Below, one piece after another: positions 34,503-42,717 of a stretch of 64,000 bases of DNA. The position numbers and the translations under genes were made by a program. The notes beneath the pieces were generated by a model. It searched no databases. It worked only from the letters and a program-made list of their open reading frames with translations, and was not told where the DNA came from. The stretch lies in contig NZ_JBHUDY010000001.1 of the NCBI RefSeq assembly GCF_042678385.1, positions 248,001 to 312,000 on the forward strand, given 5' to 3'. Every line of letters begins with the position of its first letter. The stretch's first letter is position 1. The stretch comes from Sphingomonas_B tabacisoli (lineage in GTDB: Bacteria; Pseudomonadota; Alphaproteobacteria; Sphingomonadales; Sphingomonadaceae).

Positions 34503-36172
34503 GCATGAACCGCCAGGGCCGCGTCTCCCGCCCCGAGGGCGAAGCCGCCGCCAACACCGACACCTTCACCGGCAACCGCGCACTGATGCTCGAGGAACCG
34601 CTGATTTTCGAAATCGGCGACGAGCAGACGACGGGGGTGGACATTCCCGAAATCCTCCCCGGAACGGGGAGGGGGACCGCCGGCGAAGCCGGTGGTGGAG
34701 GGGGCCCGGTCGACTCTGCGCGGTTGGAGGGCCCCCTCCACCAGCCTTCGGCTGGTCCCCCTCCCCGTTCCGGGGAGGATTTGAAGGGTCTCCTCCGCAC
34801 CCGCCCGATCGGCCTCCCCGGCCTCTCCGAGCCGGAAGCGGTCCGCCACTACACCCGCCTCAGCCGCCAGAATTACGCGATCGACCTCGGCCTCTTCCCG
34901 CTCGGCTCGTGCACGATGAAGCACAATCCGCGGTTGAACGAAAAGGCCGCGCGGCTGCCCGGTTTCGCCGACGTCCACCCGCTGCAACCGCAGGAGACGG
35001 TGCAGGGCGCCTATGCACTGATCGATCTGGTCGCGCATTGGCTGAAGACGCTGACCGGCATGCCCGCCGTCGCGATGAGCCCCAAGGCTGGCGCGCACGG
35101 CGAACTCTGCGGCCTGCTCGCCATCCGCTCGGCGCTAGAGGCGCGCGGTGATGCCCGGGCCGTTGTGCTCGTCCCTGAATCGGCACACGGCACCAATCCG
35201 GCCACCGCCGCTTTCGCCGGCTACCGGGTCGAGAACATCCCGGCGACGCCCGAAGGCCGAGTCGATTTCGAGGCGCTGAAGGCCCGGCTCGGCCCGGATG
35301 TTGCCGCGGTGATGATCACCAATCCCAACACCTGCGGCCTGTTCGAGCGCGACATGAAGCGCATCGCCGACGCCGTCCATGAGGCTGGCGCGTTCGTCTA
35401 TTGCGATGGCGCGAACTTCAACGCGATCGTCGGCCGGGTCCGTCCCGGCGACCTCGGCGTCGACGCGATGCACATCAACCTGCACAAGACTTTCTCGACG
35501 CCGCATGGCGGTGGCGGCCCCGGCTCCGGCCCCGTCGTCTTCTCGGCCGCGCTCGCGCCCTTCGCGCCGCTGCCGTTCGTCGAAAAGCAGGGCGACCATT
35601 TCCATCTCGTCGAGGAGGAAACCGCGCAGGAGCATCACGCGCACAGCTTCGGCCGCATGGTTGCCTTCCATGGTCAAATGGGGATGTTCACCCGCGCCGC
35701 CGCGTACATGCTGAGCCACGGTGCCGATGGCCTGCGGCAAGTCAGCGAAGACGCCGTGCTCAACGCCAACTACATCCTGCGCAGCCTCGAGGATGTGCTC
35801 GATGCGCCGTTCGGGCCGAGCGGCCCGTGCATGCACGAAGCCCTGTTCTCCGATGACGGCATGGCCGAGGGCTTCACGACGTTGGACATCGCCAAGGGCC
35901 TGATCGACGAAGGCTTCCATCCGATGACGATGTATTTCCCGCTCGTCGTCCATGGCGCGATGCTCGTCGAGCCGACCGAGACCGAGTCGAAGGCCAACCT
36001 CGACCAGTTCATCGGCGCGCTCCGCTCGGTTGCCGAACGGGCCAAGGCGGGCGATCCGGCGCTGAAGGCCGCGCCGCATTTCGCCCCCCGCCGCCGTCTC
36101 GACGAGACCTTGGCTGCGCGCAAACCGGTGCTCGTCTGGAAAGACCCGGAGATCGCGCAAGCTGCCGAGTAG
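34499..36172 (+). CDS. gcvPB: Glycine dehydrogenase (decarboxylating) subunit 2, with in-frame repeat insertion
   Basis: PLP-carrying half of the split P-protein. The PLP lysine is Lys330 in HINLHKTFSTPHGGGGPG; other blocks are LGLFPLGSCTMKHNPRLNEK (about 126-145) and HGTNPATAAFAGYRVENIP. At 557 residues it is longer than its homologues, because residues about 51-95 come from a 131-base palindromic repeat (34651-34781) inserted in frame just before the conserved IGLPGLSEPEAVRHYTRLS segment. The encoded Gly/Pro-rich loop replaces a short linker; all catalytic motifs remain. Confidence 0.95.
   Translation: MSMNRQGRVSRPEGEAAANTDTFTGNRALMLEEPLIFEIGDEQTTGVDIPEILPGTGRGTAGEAGGGGGPVDSARLEGPLHQPSAGPPPRSGEDLKGLLRTRPIGLPGLSEPEAVRHYTRLSRQNYAIDLGLFPLGSCTMKHNPRLNEKAARLPGFADVHPLQPQETVQGAYALIDLVAHWLKTLTGMPAVAMSPKAGAHGELCGLLAIRSALEARGDARAVVLVPESAHGTNPATAAFAGYRVENIPATPEGRVDFEALKARLGPDVAAVMITNPNTCGLFERDMKRIADAVHEAGAFVYCDGANFNAIVGRVRPGDLGVDAMHINLHKTFSTPHGGGGPGSGPVVFSAALAPFAPLPFVEKQGDHFHLVEEETAQEHHAHSFGRMVAFHGQMGMFTRAAAYMLSHGADGLRQVSEDAVLNANYILRSLEDVLDAPFGPSGPCMHEALFSDDGMAEGFTTLDIAKGLIDEGFHPMTMYFPLVVHGAMLVEPTETESKANLDQFIGALRSVAERAKAGDPALKAAPHFAPRRRLDETLAARKPVLVWKDPEIAQAAE
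34651..34781. repeat. Palindromic repeat translated inside gcvPB
   Basis: The left half 34651-34707 and the right half 34729-34781 are inverted copies: the outer 28 bases (from AATCCTCCCCGGAACGGGGA) and an inner 12 bases ending GGGGGCCC match exactly, with small internal hairpins differing between halves. It keeps the gcvPB frame open. The sequence type is a common intergenic G/C-rich palindrome of sphingomonads, related in style to the tract at 32200-32371. Confidence 0.85.
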
Positions 36173-36293
36173 TTCGTCGACGCCTGTCAGCGGCTGGCGC
36201 GCCTTGGTCGAGCGTGCTCGGCCGTTGGCAGAAGCCACCCTTGCCCGAGCACGGCGCGGACGCTTTCACCTCTCCCGAACTAAGGGAGGATCA

Positions 36294-37169
36294 ATGCGTC
36301 ATCTGCTGTTCTGCGCGCTGGCGCTCGCCGTTCCCGCCGCGCCTGCGCTTGCCAGGCCCTCGCCCGCCGCGGCCGCCCAGTCGGCCTATCTGGACCTGAT
36401 TGCGGCTGACCGCGGCTGGTCCGAACAGGCGCGTGGCAAGGATCTGGTCTCGGCGCTCGCCGCGATGATGGACAAGGATGCGGTGCTCGTCTCCGGCGGC
36501 GCGCCGGACCTGATCCGCGGCGCCGAAGCGATCCGCGCGCGCCTCGCCGCCAAGCCTGAGAACGCCACATCGGCCGTCGAATGGACGCCGCTCGGCGGCG
36601 GCATTTCAGCGGATGGCACGCACGGCTTCACTTACGGCGCGATGACGGTGCGGCCGAAAGACGGCGCGCCGCAGCCGCTCAAATATCTCGCTTATTGGGT
36701 GAAGCGGCCGGAGGGCTGGCGCGTGTTCGGCTACAAGCGTCTGGGCATGAAAGAAGGTCTTTCGCTCGCGCCCGGCAACCCCATCCTTGCCTGGGGCGGC
36801 AAGCGCGACGGCGACGCCGGCGCGACGCTCAAGGCGTCGGAAGGCGCGTTTTCCGCCGAGGCGCAGAAGATCGGGCTGCGCGCGGCATTCCAGAAATGGG
36901 GCCGCCCGGATTCTATCAATCTCGGCACGGGCGAAGGCATCACCATCGGCGCGCGGGCGATTGGCGAGGGCGTCGGGCCGGCCGAGCCGGTCAGCTCGGT
37001 CACCTGGGCCGCGGATGAAGTGATGGTCGCCCCATCGGGCGACATGGGCCTCAGCTACGGCCTGCTCCACGTCAACAACCCGAAGCCGGACGGCCCCAGG
37101 ACCATCCCCTTCTTCACGATCTGGGCCCGGCCTGCACCGGGCGACCCGTGGCGCTACGTCGCTGAATAG
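36294..37169 (+). CDS. Secreted NTF2-like (DUF4440/SnoaL-type) protein
   Basis: 291 residues with signal peptide (RHLLFCALALAVPAAPALA). The first half is a cone-fold NTF2-like domain (AYLDLIAADRGWSEQA, AMMDKDAVLVSGGAPDLIRG, FTYGAMTVRPKDG, YLAYWVKRPEGWRV); the second half seems to be a second, degenerate copy (FSAEAQKIGLRAAFQKWG, MGLSYGLLHVNNP, FTIWARPAPGDPWRYV). Such domains bind small ligands or act as simple enzymes. GGGAGGA precedes ATG 36294. A strong hairpin terminator follows the stop. Confidence 0.78.
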   Translation: MRHLLFCALALAVPAAPALARPSPAAAAQSAYLDLIAADRGWSEQARGKDLVSALAAMMDKDAVLVSGGAPDLIRGAEAIRARLAAKPENATSAVEWTPLGGGISADGTHGFTYGAMTVRPKDGAPQPLKYLAYWVKRPEGWRVFGYKRLGMKEGLSLAPGNPILAWGGKRDGDAGATLKASEGAFSAEAQKIGLRAAFQKWGRPDSINLGTGEGITIGARAIGEGVGPAEPVSSVTWAADEVMVAPSGDMGLSYGLLHVNNPKPDGPRTIPFFTIWARPAPGDPWRYVAE

Positions 37170-37173
37170 AAAA

Positions 37174-37216
37174 CGCCCGTCCGCTTCGTGGCGCAAAGCC
37201 TCGAAGCGGACGGGCG
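37174..37216. terminator. Bidirectional hairpin terminator between convergent genes
   Basis: A perfect 15-base stem: CGCCCGTCCGCTTCG (37174-37188) and its complement (37202-37216) with a 13-base loop. On the minus strand it is followed by TTTTC, so it best fits the DUF4398-like gene ending at 37228, and can also stop the plus-strand gene ending at 37169. Confidence 0.85.
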
Positions 37217-37227
37217 AGGAAGCGGGC

Positions 37228-37893
37228 TTACTGACCCGTCTTGACTGTCGTCGTCGTTGTCACTTTTGGGGTCGTGCGGGTGGTGTGCGTGGTCGTCACA
37301 CGCTTGCGCACCGGCGCTTTGCGCACCGTCGCGCTCGAACCGGAAGTGACCGCGGTGCCCGACGTTTGTGTGGAGGTGGTCACCGTGGTCTGGGCAGGAG
37401 CCGGCGCAGGCGTCGCCGCGGCTGCAGCGGCCTGCGCGCGTGCGGCTTCGGCGGCAGCGGCGGCCTGTTGCGCCGCGTCCTGAGCGGCATCGGCACGCGC
37501 GTTGGCAGCGGCGGCCTGATCATGCGCTGCATCGACCGCAGCCTGGGTCTGGGCAGCGTTCACGGCAGCAGCGGCGCCGGCCGCCTGTTGCGACTTCTGC
37601 GCCTCGGCGAGCGCACGGTCGGCGAGTTCCGACGCCTTTAGCGCCGCGTTGATCGCCTGCCGCTCATGGCCGCGGCCGAGCTGTTCGCGTGCGGCCCGCA
37701 GCGAGGCCTGGGCCTCGGTTGACAGCGACGAGTCTGCTGTCGCGCCGCCCGCCGCAAGGGCGGCCGCGATCTTCGCGTCGGCCTCGGCGATCGACTGCCG
37801 GGCCCGATCCTTCTCGCCCGCCATCGCCGGCGCGGCGACCGCGAGCAGCAACCCCGAAAGCGCAAGATTGCGCGCATGGGCTCGAATGCTCAT
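37228..37893 (-). CDS. Secreted Ala-rich helical protein (DUF4398-like), predicted general stress regulon
   Basis: 221 residues: signal peptide (ALSGLLLAVAAPAMA), a helical segment of DUF4398 type (ARQSIAEADAKIAAALAAG, then AREQLGRGHERQAINAALKA), a long Ala/Gln coiled-coil-like stretch (about 95-165) and a Thr-rich basic tail (RKRVTTTHTTRTTPKV). Probably a periplasmic or envelope-associated filamentous protein. GGAG lies seven bases before ATG 37891-37893. A perfect EcfG-type promoter (37928-37952) precedes it. Confidence 0.75.
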   Translation of the reverse strand: MSIRAHARNLALSGLLLAVAAPAMAGEKDRARQSIAEADAKIAAALAAGGATADSSLSTEAQASLRAAREQLGRGHERQAINAALKASELADRALAEAQKSQQAAGAAAAVNAAQTQAAVDAAHDQAAAANARADAAQDAAQQAAAAAEAARAQAAAAAATPAPAPAQTTVTTSTQTSGTAVTSGSSATVRKAPVRKRVTTTHTTRTTPKVTTTTTVKTGQ

Positions 37894-37927
37894 CGTTTCA
37901 CTCCTGACTTGTTGAAGTCGGCCGCAA

Positions 37928-37952
37928 AACGATCCGCGGGGAGGCGAGTTCC
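37928..37952 (-). promoter_or_regulatory. EcfG-type general stress response promoter
   Basis: On the minus strand GGAAC (37948-37952), a 16-base spacer (37932-37947) and CGTT (37928-37931). This exactly matches the alphaproteobacterial EcfG consensus GGAAC-N16/17-CGTT as I know it. The expected transcription start is about 28 bases before the ATG of the DUF4398-like gene, leaving room for its GGAG. Confidence 0.7.
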
Positions 37953-37982
37953 TGATTCGGATCAGTTTGCCGGTCGTGTCGC

Positions 37983-38939
37983 TCAGCGGAGCCAGTGGGC
38001 GTAGCGGAACCAGGCGGCGATTCCGACCGCCATCAACACGCACACTCCGACCACGCCCCAGAACGCCCAGGGCTCATGGGCGAACGGTATGCCGTTGACA
38101 TTCATGCCCAAAAGGCCGGTCAGGAAGGTCAGGGGCAGGAAGATCAGCGCGACGATCGAGATCAGCAGCGCGCGGGTGTCGATCACTTCGGCGCGCAAGT
38201 CGGTGATCTGCTCGTGCATCAGCGCGGCGCGCTCGCGGATGCTTTCCAGCTCCTCCGCCATGCGCGCGAAACGATCGGCCGATTCGCCGAGATGGAGCCG
38301 GTCGTCTTCCTCCAGCCAGTCGCAATCCAGCGCCGATAGCCGTTCGAGGGCCTGGCGCTGCGGCGCGACGAAGCGGCGATATTCGATCGCCTTGGCGCGG
38401 GTGCCTGCGATCTCGCGCCGCAGCCGGAAGGTGCGGCTCGCGTCCAGCATCAGTTCGCATTCATCAAGTTGATCACCAAGCTCCGCGACATCGGGGTCGA
38501 GATCGGCAGTGATGAGGTCGGCGAGCATCGCGACGAAATCGCCCGGATCCTTCACTTTCCCGGCCTTGAAGGCGTCGCACAGGGTCGGCAGCGGCCGCAT
38601 CGTGTAGCGCGCGACCGAGACGATGCAGCCGCGGCCGATCCACATCCGGATCGAGACGAGCTCGTCCGCCTCCGGCTCGTCCTGAAGCGACAGGCCGCGC
38701 AGGTTGATCAGAGCACCTTCGCCCATTGCCTCGCAGCGCGGGCGCGTCTCGAGCGCAGTCAGGGCGCTCACGACGATGTGATTGAGCTTCAGCTTATCGG
38801 CCAGGAAAGCTTCAGTGGCGTCGTCCTTTTGGTCGAGGTGAATCCAGACCAGCTTCGCCGCGCCGTTCGCGTGCGCTGCTTCTTCGGGCGAGACCACCCT
38901 TCCGGTGGCGCCGTCGTCGACATAAGCGAATTGCTTCAT
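37983..38939 (-). CDS. CorA-superfamily metal transporter (ZntB-like)
   Basis: 318 residues: a cytosolic N-terminal funnel (FAYVDDGATGRVVSPEEA, LVWIHLDQKDDATEAFLAD), a long helix, and two C-terminal membrane helices. The pore signature GMN is present in TGLLGMNVNGIPFAHEPWAF (about 275-294). The NGIPF context and the N-terminal features point to ZntB-type zinc transport rather than magnesium CorA; the ion is inferred. ATG 38937-38939 overlaps the siroheme gene stop in ATGA. Confidence 0.9.
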   Translation of the reverse strand: MKQFAYVDDGATGRVVSPEEAAHANGAAKLVWIHLDQKDDATEAFLADKLKLNHIVVSALTALETRPRCEAMGEGALINLRGLSLQDEPEADELVSIRMWIGRGCIVSVARYTMRPLPTLCDAFKAGKVKDPGDFVAMLADLITADLDPDVAELGDQLDECELMLDASRTFRLRREIAGTRAKAIEYRRFVAPQRQALERLSALDCDWLEEDDRLHLGESADRFARMAEELESIRERAALMHEQITDLRAEVIDTRALLISIVALIFLPLTFLTGLLGMNVNGIPFAHEPWAFWGVVGVCVLMAVGIAAWFRYAHWLR

Positions 38940-39694
38940 GCGGTTTCCATGCTAATGTCGATCGACAGGCCGGGTGGAGGCGAAACGGGCGGATGATCGC
39001 AAGCGATCCGCGTCGCATCCGCGCGCGAGCGATCGAGGATGGCGGAGGGCACATCGGCGCGGTGATAGACGCGATCGGCTTTCCCGAGCAGCCGTGCCTG
39101 GCGGAGCGTGAGATCGTCAGGGTCGGGAGATGCGAGGCGGAAAGGGACGATCTGAGTCTCGGCAGGACCCGCCGCTTTGCCCAGCCAGTCCCCGACATCG
39201 GTGCGGCTGGAAAACGGATCGAGCAACCCGCCCGGCTCAAGCGCGGCGTCGATTGCATGCCGCCGCTCCGCCGCCTCGGGCCAGCGCGCGCGTATGGTCG
39301 CCCGCGCCTCCCGCAACCCCGTCGCCAGCGCGCCGAGCGATGCGGGAAGCAGAGACTCCAGCCGCTGCCGCAGCGCTTTCGCCAAGCCGGCCGATGCACC
39401 CCCGGTTCCGATCGCGATCAGCACCGGATCGCGATCGACGATGGCGGGCAGGGTGAAATCGCAAAGGTCCGGCCGGTCAGCGACATTGACGAGAATGCCC
39501 CGTGCTCTCAGCCGCGCAGCTGTCGCTTCCGGCTGCTCCATCGCGACGATGGCCAGAGCGGCGTCTTGATCCTCACCGACGATCACCGCTCCAGCGCGTT
39601 CCAGTAGGCGGCGCTTCGCCTCCGCGGCATCGCTATCGCCGGCCAGAATGACCGGCCGGCCCTGCAGGCGGACGAAGATCGGAAGACTGTGCAC
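38936..39694 (-). CDS. Precorrin-2 dehydrogenase / siroheme synthase N-terminal domain protein (CysG-N-like)
   Basis: 252 residues. The NAD-binding domain has PIFVRLQGRPVILAGDSDAA at the start, VNVADRPDLCDFTLPAIVDR (about 84-103) and IAIGTGGASAGLAKALR (about 108-124), typical of the enzyme converting precorrin-2 to sirohydrochlorin and siroheme; the methyltransferase half of CysG is absent. The start is GTG 39692-39694 behind AGGA. A dispersed repeat lies directly upstream (39705-39799), so its promoter lies within or beyond it. Confidence 0.85.
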   Translation of the reverse strand: MHSLPIFVRLQGRPVILAGDSDAAEAKRRLLERAGAVIVGEDQDAALAIVAMEQPEATAARLRARGILVNVADRPDLCDFTLPAIVDRDPVLIAIGTGGASAGLAKALRQRLESLLPASLGALATGLREARATIRARWPEAAERRHAIDAALEPGGLLDPFSSRTDVGDWLGKAAGPAETQIVPFRLASPDPDDLTLRQARLLGKADRVYHRADVPSAILDRSRADATRIACDHPPVSPPPGLSIDISMETA

Positions 39695-39704
39695 GACGCT
39701 TCCT

Positions 39705-39799
39705 AACCGGTTTGGCCTGAGCTTGTCGAAGGCCTCCCTTTCTTGGGGGCAACCGAAGAAACGAAGGGAGGGCTTCGACAAGCTCAGCCCGAACCGGTT
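39705..39799. repeat. Long imperfect inverted repeat (element B)
   Basis: AACCGGTTT...CTGAGCTTGTCGAAG (39705-39742 and outward) is mirrored by the complement ending at 39799, arms of about 38 bases with few mismatches and a roughly 20-base interior. The core CTGAGCTTGTCGAAG is a repeat type seen widely in sphingomonads. It fills the gap between lysA and the siroheme synthase gene. Confidence 0.8.
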
Positions 39800-39820
39800 T
39801 TGAGTTCACCCAATCGGCGC

Positions 39821-41083
39821 TCAATCGTTCAACCACTCCGGCACGCGCTCGGCCTGCATGATGGTTTCCGCGCTGATCCGATCGGCGACCACGGCATAGC
39901 GATCGCCGTCCACCATCACTTCGGGGACTAGCGAGCGGCTGTTGTAGGTCGAGGCCATCGTCGCGCCATAGGCGCCGGCGGTGCGGAAGATCGCGAGGTC
40001 GCCGCTCTGCACCCGATCGATGTCGCGACCCATCGCGAAGGTGTCGCCGGTTTCGCAGACCGGGCCGGCGATGTGCGCGGTCATGTGCTCGCCCGATGGG
40101 CGCACGGCCTCGAAATGGTGGTAGGCTCCATAGAGTGCGGGGCGGGCGAGGTCGTTCATCGCCGCGTCGACGATCACATAGGGATGGACGACGCCCGGCT
40201 TCACCCAGATCACCTTGGTCAGGAGCACGCCGGCGTTGCCCGCGATCACGCGGCCGGGCTCGAACATCAGCTCAACGTCCCAGCCCTTGGTCACGCGCGC
40301 GACCATTTCGCCGAGGTCGTTCGGCCAAGGCACGACGTCTTCCGGCCGGTAGCGCACGCCGAGCCCGCCGCCGAGATCGGCGCGATCGACCTTGCAGCCG
40401 GCCGCGCGCAGGTCGGCGATCAGCCGGCCGATGCGCGTATAGGCCGCTTCCAGCGGCGCGACGGTGCTGAGCTGGCTGCCGATATGGCACGCGACGCCGC
40501 GCATGTTGAGGCCGGGAAGCGCCGCCAGCCTGGCATACATCTCGGGCGCGGTGCCAATCGGCACGCCGAATTTGTTGTCCGCCTTGCCGGTCGAGATCTT
40601 CTCGTGCGTGCCGGCGTCGATGTCCGGATTGACGCGAAGCGTTGCTGAGACGCGCTGCCCGCGGGCTGCGGCGAGGGCGGAGAGGACGTGCCCTTCCTCC
40701 TCATGCTCAAGGTTGAACTGACCGATGCCCGCGTCGAGGCCCTGCGCAAGCTCGGCCGGCGTCTTGCCGACGCCTGAGAACACGATGCCCTCGGCCGGCA
40801 TGCCTGCCGCAAGCGCGCGCTCCATTTCGCCGCCCGACACGATGTCGGCGCCATAACCCGCCCGCGCCAGCAAGCGCAGCACGGCAAGGTTCGGGTTCGC
40901 CTTGACCGCAAAGGCGAGGTGGACTCGCCCCAGGCCTTCCAGCGCCTCGCGGAACACGCGCGCATGCCGCTCGAACGTCGCTCGCGAATAGACATAGACG
41001 GGCGTGCCGACTTCCTCGGCGATGCGGGCCAGCGGCACGTCCTCGGCGTAAAGCTCGCCGTTTCTCAGTTGAAAATGGTCCAT
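39821..41083 (-). CDS. lysA: Diaminopimelate decarboxylase
   Basis: PLP-dependent last step of lysine synthesis. 420 residues of the alanine-racemase fold III: PLP lysine in HLAFAVKANPNLAVLRLLA (about 53-71), GGEMERALAAG, HIGSQLSTVAPLEAA (about 190), LGGGLGVRY (about 222), FEPGRVIAGNAG (about 265) and the catalytic CETGDTFAMGRD (about 337). ATG 41081-41083. It lies in argH-lipoprotein-lysA; dapD of the same pathway is at 43907-44755. Confidence 0.96.
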   Translation of the reverse strand: MDHFQLRNGELYAEDVPLARIAEEVGTPVYVYSRATFERHARVFREALEGLGRVHLAFAVKANPNLAVLRLLARAGYGADIVSGGEMERALAAGMPAEGIVFSGVGKTPAELAQGLDAGIGQFNLEHEEEGHVLSALAAARGQRVSATLRVNPDIDAGTHEKISTGKADNKFGVPIGTAPEMYARLAALPGLNMRGVACHIGSQLSTVAPLEAAYTRIGRLIADLRAAGCKVDRADLGGGLGVRYRPEDVVPWPNDLGEMVARVTKGWDVELMFEPGRVIAGNAGVLLTKVIWVKPGVVHPYVIVDAAMNDLARPALYGAYHHFEAVRPSGEHMTAHIAGPVCETGDTFAMGRDIDRVQSGDLAIFRTAGAYGATMASTYNSRSLVPEVMVDGDRYAVVADRISAETIMQAERVPEWLND

Positions 41084-41088
41084 GATCT

Positions 41089-41325
41089 CTACTGTGGCGG
41101 CAGGTCGAAACGGTCGTCTCGGCGTTCCTGCGATTGTTTCAGCAGCTCGTCGGATCGCTGCGGCCGCGCCTGGACGGAGGGCGTGATCATCTGCGTCGGC
41201 GTGAGCGGCGTCGGCTCGGCGGCGGGCTTGGGCGGCAGACTCTGGCCGGTCTTGGGCCGCAGCTCCTCCTTGCCCCCGCACGCGGCGAGCGCGAGCAAAG
41301 CAGCTCCGATCAGGATGCGCTTCAT
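41089..41325 (-). CDS. Small lipoprotein between argH and lysA (LppL/LptM-like)
   Basis: 78 residues, lipobox ALAACGGKEELRPK with Cys16, then a Pro-rich linker (TGQSLPPKPAAEPTPLTPT) and a charged tail. Its position before lysA matches the tiny lipoprotein called lppL in Pseudomonas and yifL/LptM in enterobacteria, an LPS-transport (LptD) maturation factor; homology is suggested by position and the CGxK start, not proven. ATG 41323-41325 overlaps the argH stop. Confidence 0.75.
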   Translation of the reverse strand: MKRILIGAALLALAACGGKEELRPKTGQSLPPKPAAEPTPLTPTQMITPSVQARPQRSDELLKQSQERRDDRFDLPPQ

Positions 41326-42701
41326 TCCTCGTCTCCCATGATCGTCGCGCGTGCCTCCGCAATCCGCGCGCGGACCTGATCCGGCGCGGTGCCGCCGTGA
41401 CTGGTCCGCGAGGCGACCGATGCGCCCACGCTCAGCACGCCGAACACCCGGTTGTCGATCCGCGGATCGATCGCTTTCAGTTGCTCGATGCTCAGCCGCT
41501 CCAAGGCGACGCCTTCGGTCTCCGCGAGCCTCACGGCGCTGCCGACGATGTGGTGCGCCTCGCGGAAGGGCACGCCCGCTTCGCGCACCAGCCAGTCGGC
41601 GAGGTCCGTGGCGGTGGCAAAGCCTGCCTCCGCCGCCTGCAGCATCCGGTCCGCGCGGAAGGCGATCGAGCCCATCATGCCCGTCATCGCGGCGATCGAC
41701 AGCGCCAGCAGGTCGTGCGCCTCGAACACCGGCGGCTTGTCGTCCTGCATGTCCTTCGAATAGGCGAGCGGCAGGCCCTTCATCGTCGTCATCAGCGCGA
41801 CGAGGCAGCCCTGGATGCGCCCGGCATGGCCGCGCACCAGCTCGGCCGCATCGGGATTGCGCTTCTGCGGCATGATCGAGCTGCCCGTCGACCAGGCATC
41901 GGAAAGCTGGACGAAGCCGAAAGGCTGGCTCGCCCACAGGATCACTTCCTCGGCCAGACGCGAGAGGTGAATCGAACAGGTGGCGCAAGCGAACAGGAAT
42001 TCGAGCGCGAAGTCCCGGTCGGAGACAGCGTCGAGACTGTTGTCGGTCGGCCGGTCGAAGCCGAGTTCCTCCGCCACCGCGAACCGGTCGATGTCGAAGC
42101 CGGTCCCCGCCAGCGCTGCCGATCCCAACGGACACTCGTTCAGCCGCGCACGCGCATCCTCGAACCGCCCGCGGTCGCGGTGGACCATTTCGAAATAGGC
42201 CATCAAATGGTGGCCGAGCGTCACCGGTTGCGCGGACTGGAGGTGGGTGAAGCCCGGCATCACCGTCGCCGCATGTTCCTCGGCGCGGCCGATCAGCACC
42301 GACTGGAACGCGGCGAGCGCGGTGTCGATCTCGTCGATCGCATCGCGCACCCACAGGCGGAAGTCGGTCGCGACCTGGTCGTTGCGCGAGCGCGCCGTGT
42401 GCAGCCGCCCCGCCGCCGGGCCGATCAGTTCGGCGAGCCGTGCCTCGACATGCATATGGATGTCTTCGAGGCGCATATCCTCGGGCACGCCCGAATCGGC
42501 GTATTCGGCCGCGATCTGCTCGAGCCCGCGGTCGATCGCCTCGGCATCCTCCGCGGACACGATGCCTTGCCGCGCCAGCATCGCCGCATGCGCGCGCGAT
42601 CCCTGGATGTCCTGCCGCCACATCCGCTTGTCGAAGCCGATCGAGGCATTTATCTCGCGCATCACCGCTGCGGGCCCTTCGGCGAAGCGCCCGCCCCACA
42701 T
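41322..42701 (-). CDS. argH: Argininosuccinate lyase
   Basis: Cleaves argininosuccinate to arginine and fumarate. 459 residues: WGGRFAEGPAAVMREINAS at the start, LHTARSRNDQVATDFRLW (about 100-117), the catalytic loop STGSSIMPQKRNPDAAEL (about 272-289) and MTTMKGLPLAYSKDMQDDK. ATG 42699-42701; GGAGA lies 11 bases upstream and a slightly earlier start is possible. Divergent from the tlpA-like gene with only 16 bases between start codons. Leads argH-lipoprotein-lysA. Confidence 0.96.
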   Translation of the reverse strand: MWGGRFAEGPAAVMREINASIGFDKRMWRQDIQGSRAHAAMLARQGIVSAEDAEAIDRGLEQIAAEYADSGVPEDMRLEDIHMHVEARLAELIGPAAGRLHTARSRNDQVATDFRLWVRDAIDEIDTALAAFQSVLIGRAEEHAATVMPGFTHLQSAQPVTLGHHLMAYFEMVHRDRGRFEDARARLNECPLGSAALAGTGFDIDRFAVAEELGFDRPTDNSLDAVSDRDFALEFLFACATCSIHLSRLAEEVILWASQPFGFVQLSDAWSTGSSIMPQKRNPDAAELVRGHAGRIQGCLVALMTTMKGLPLAYSKDMQDDKPPVFEAHDLLALSIAAMTGMMGSIAFRADRMLQAAEAGFATATDLADWLVREAGVPFREAHHIVGSAVRLAETEGVALERLSIEQLKAIDPRIDNRVFGVLSVGASVASRTSHGGTAPDQVRARIAEARATIMGDEE

Positions 42702-42717
42702 GGCATTGGAGTTCTCC

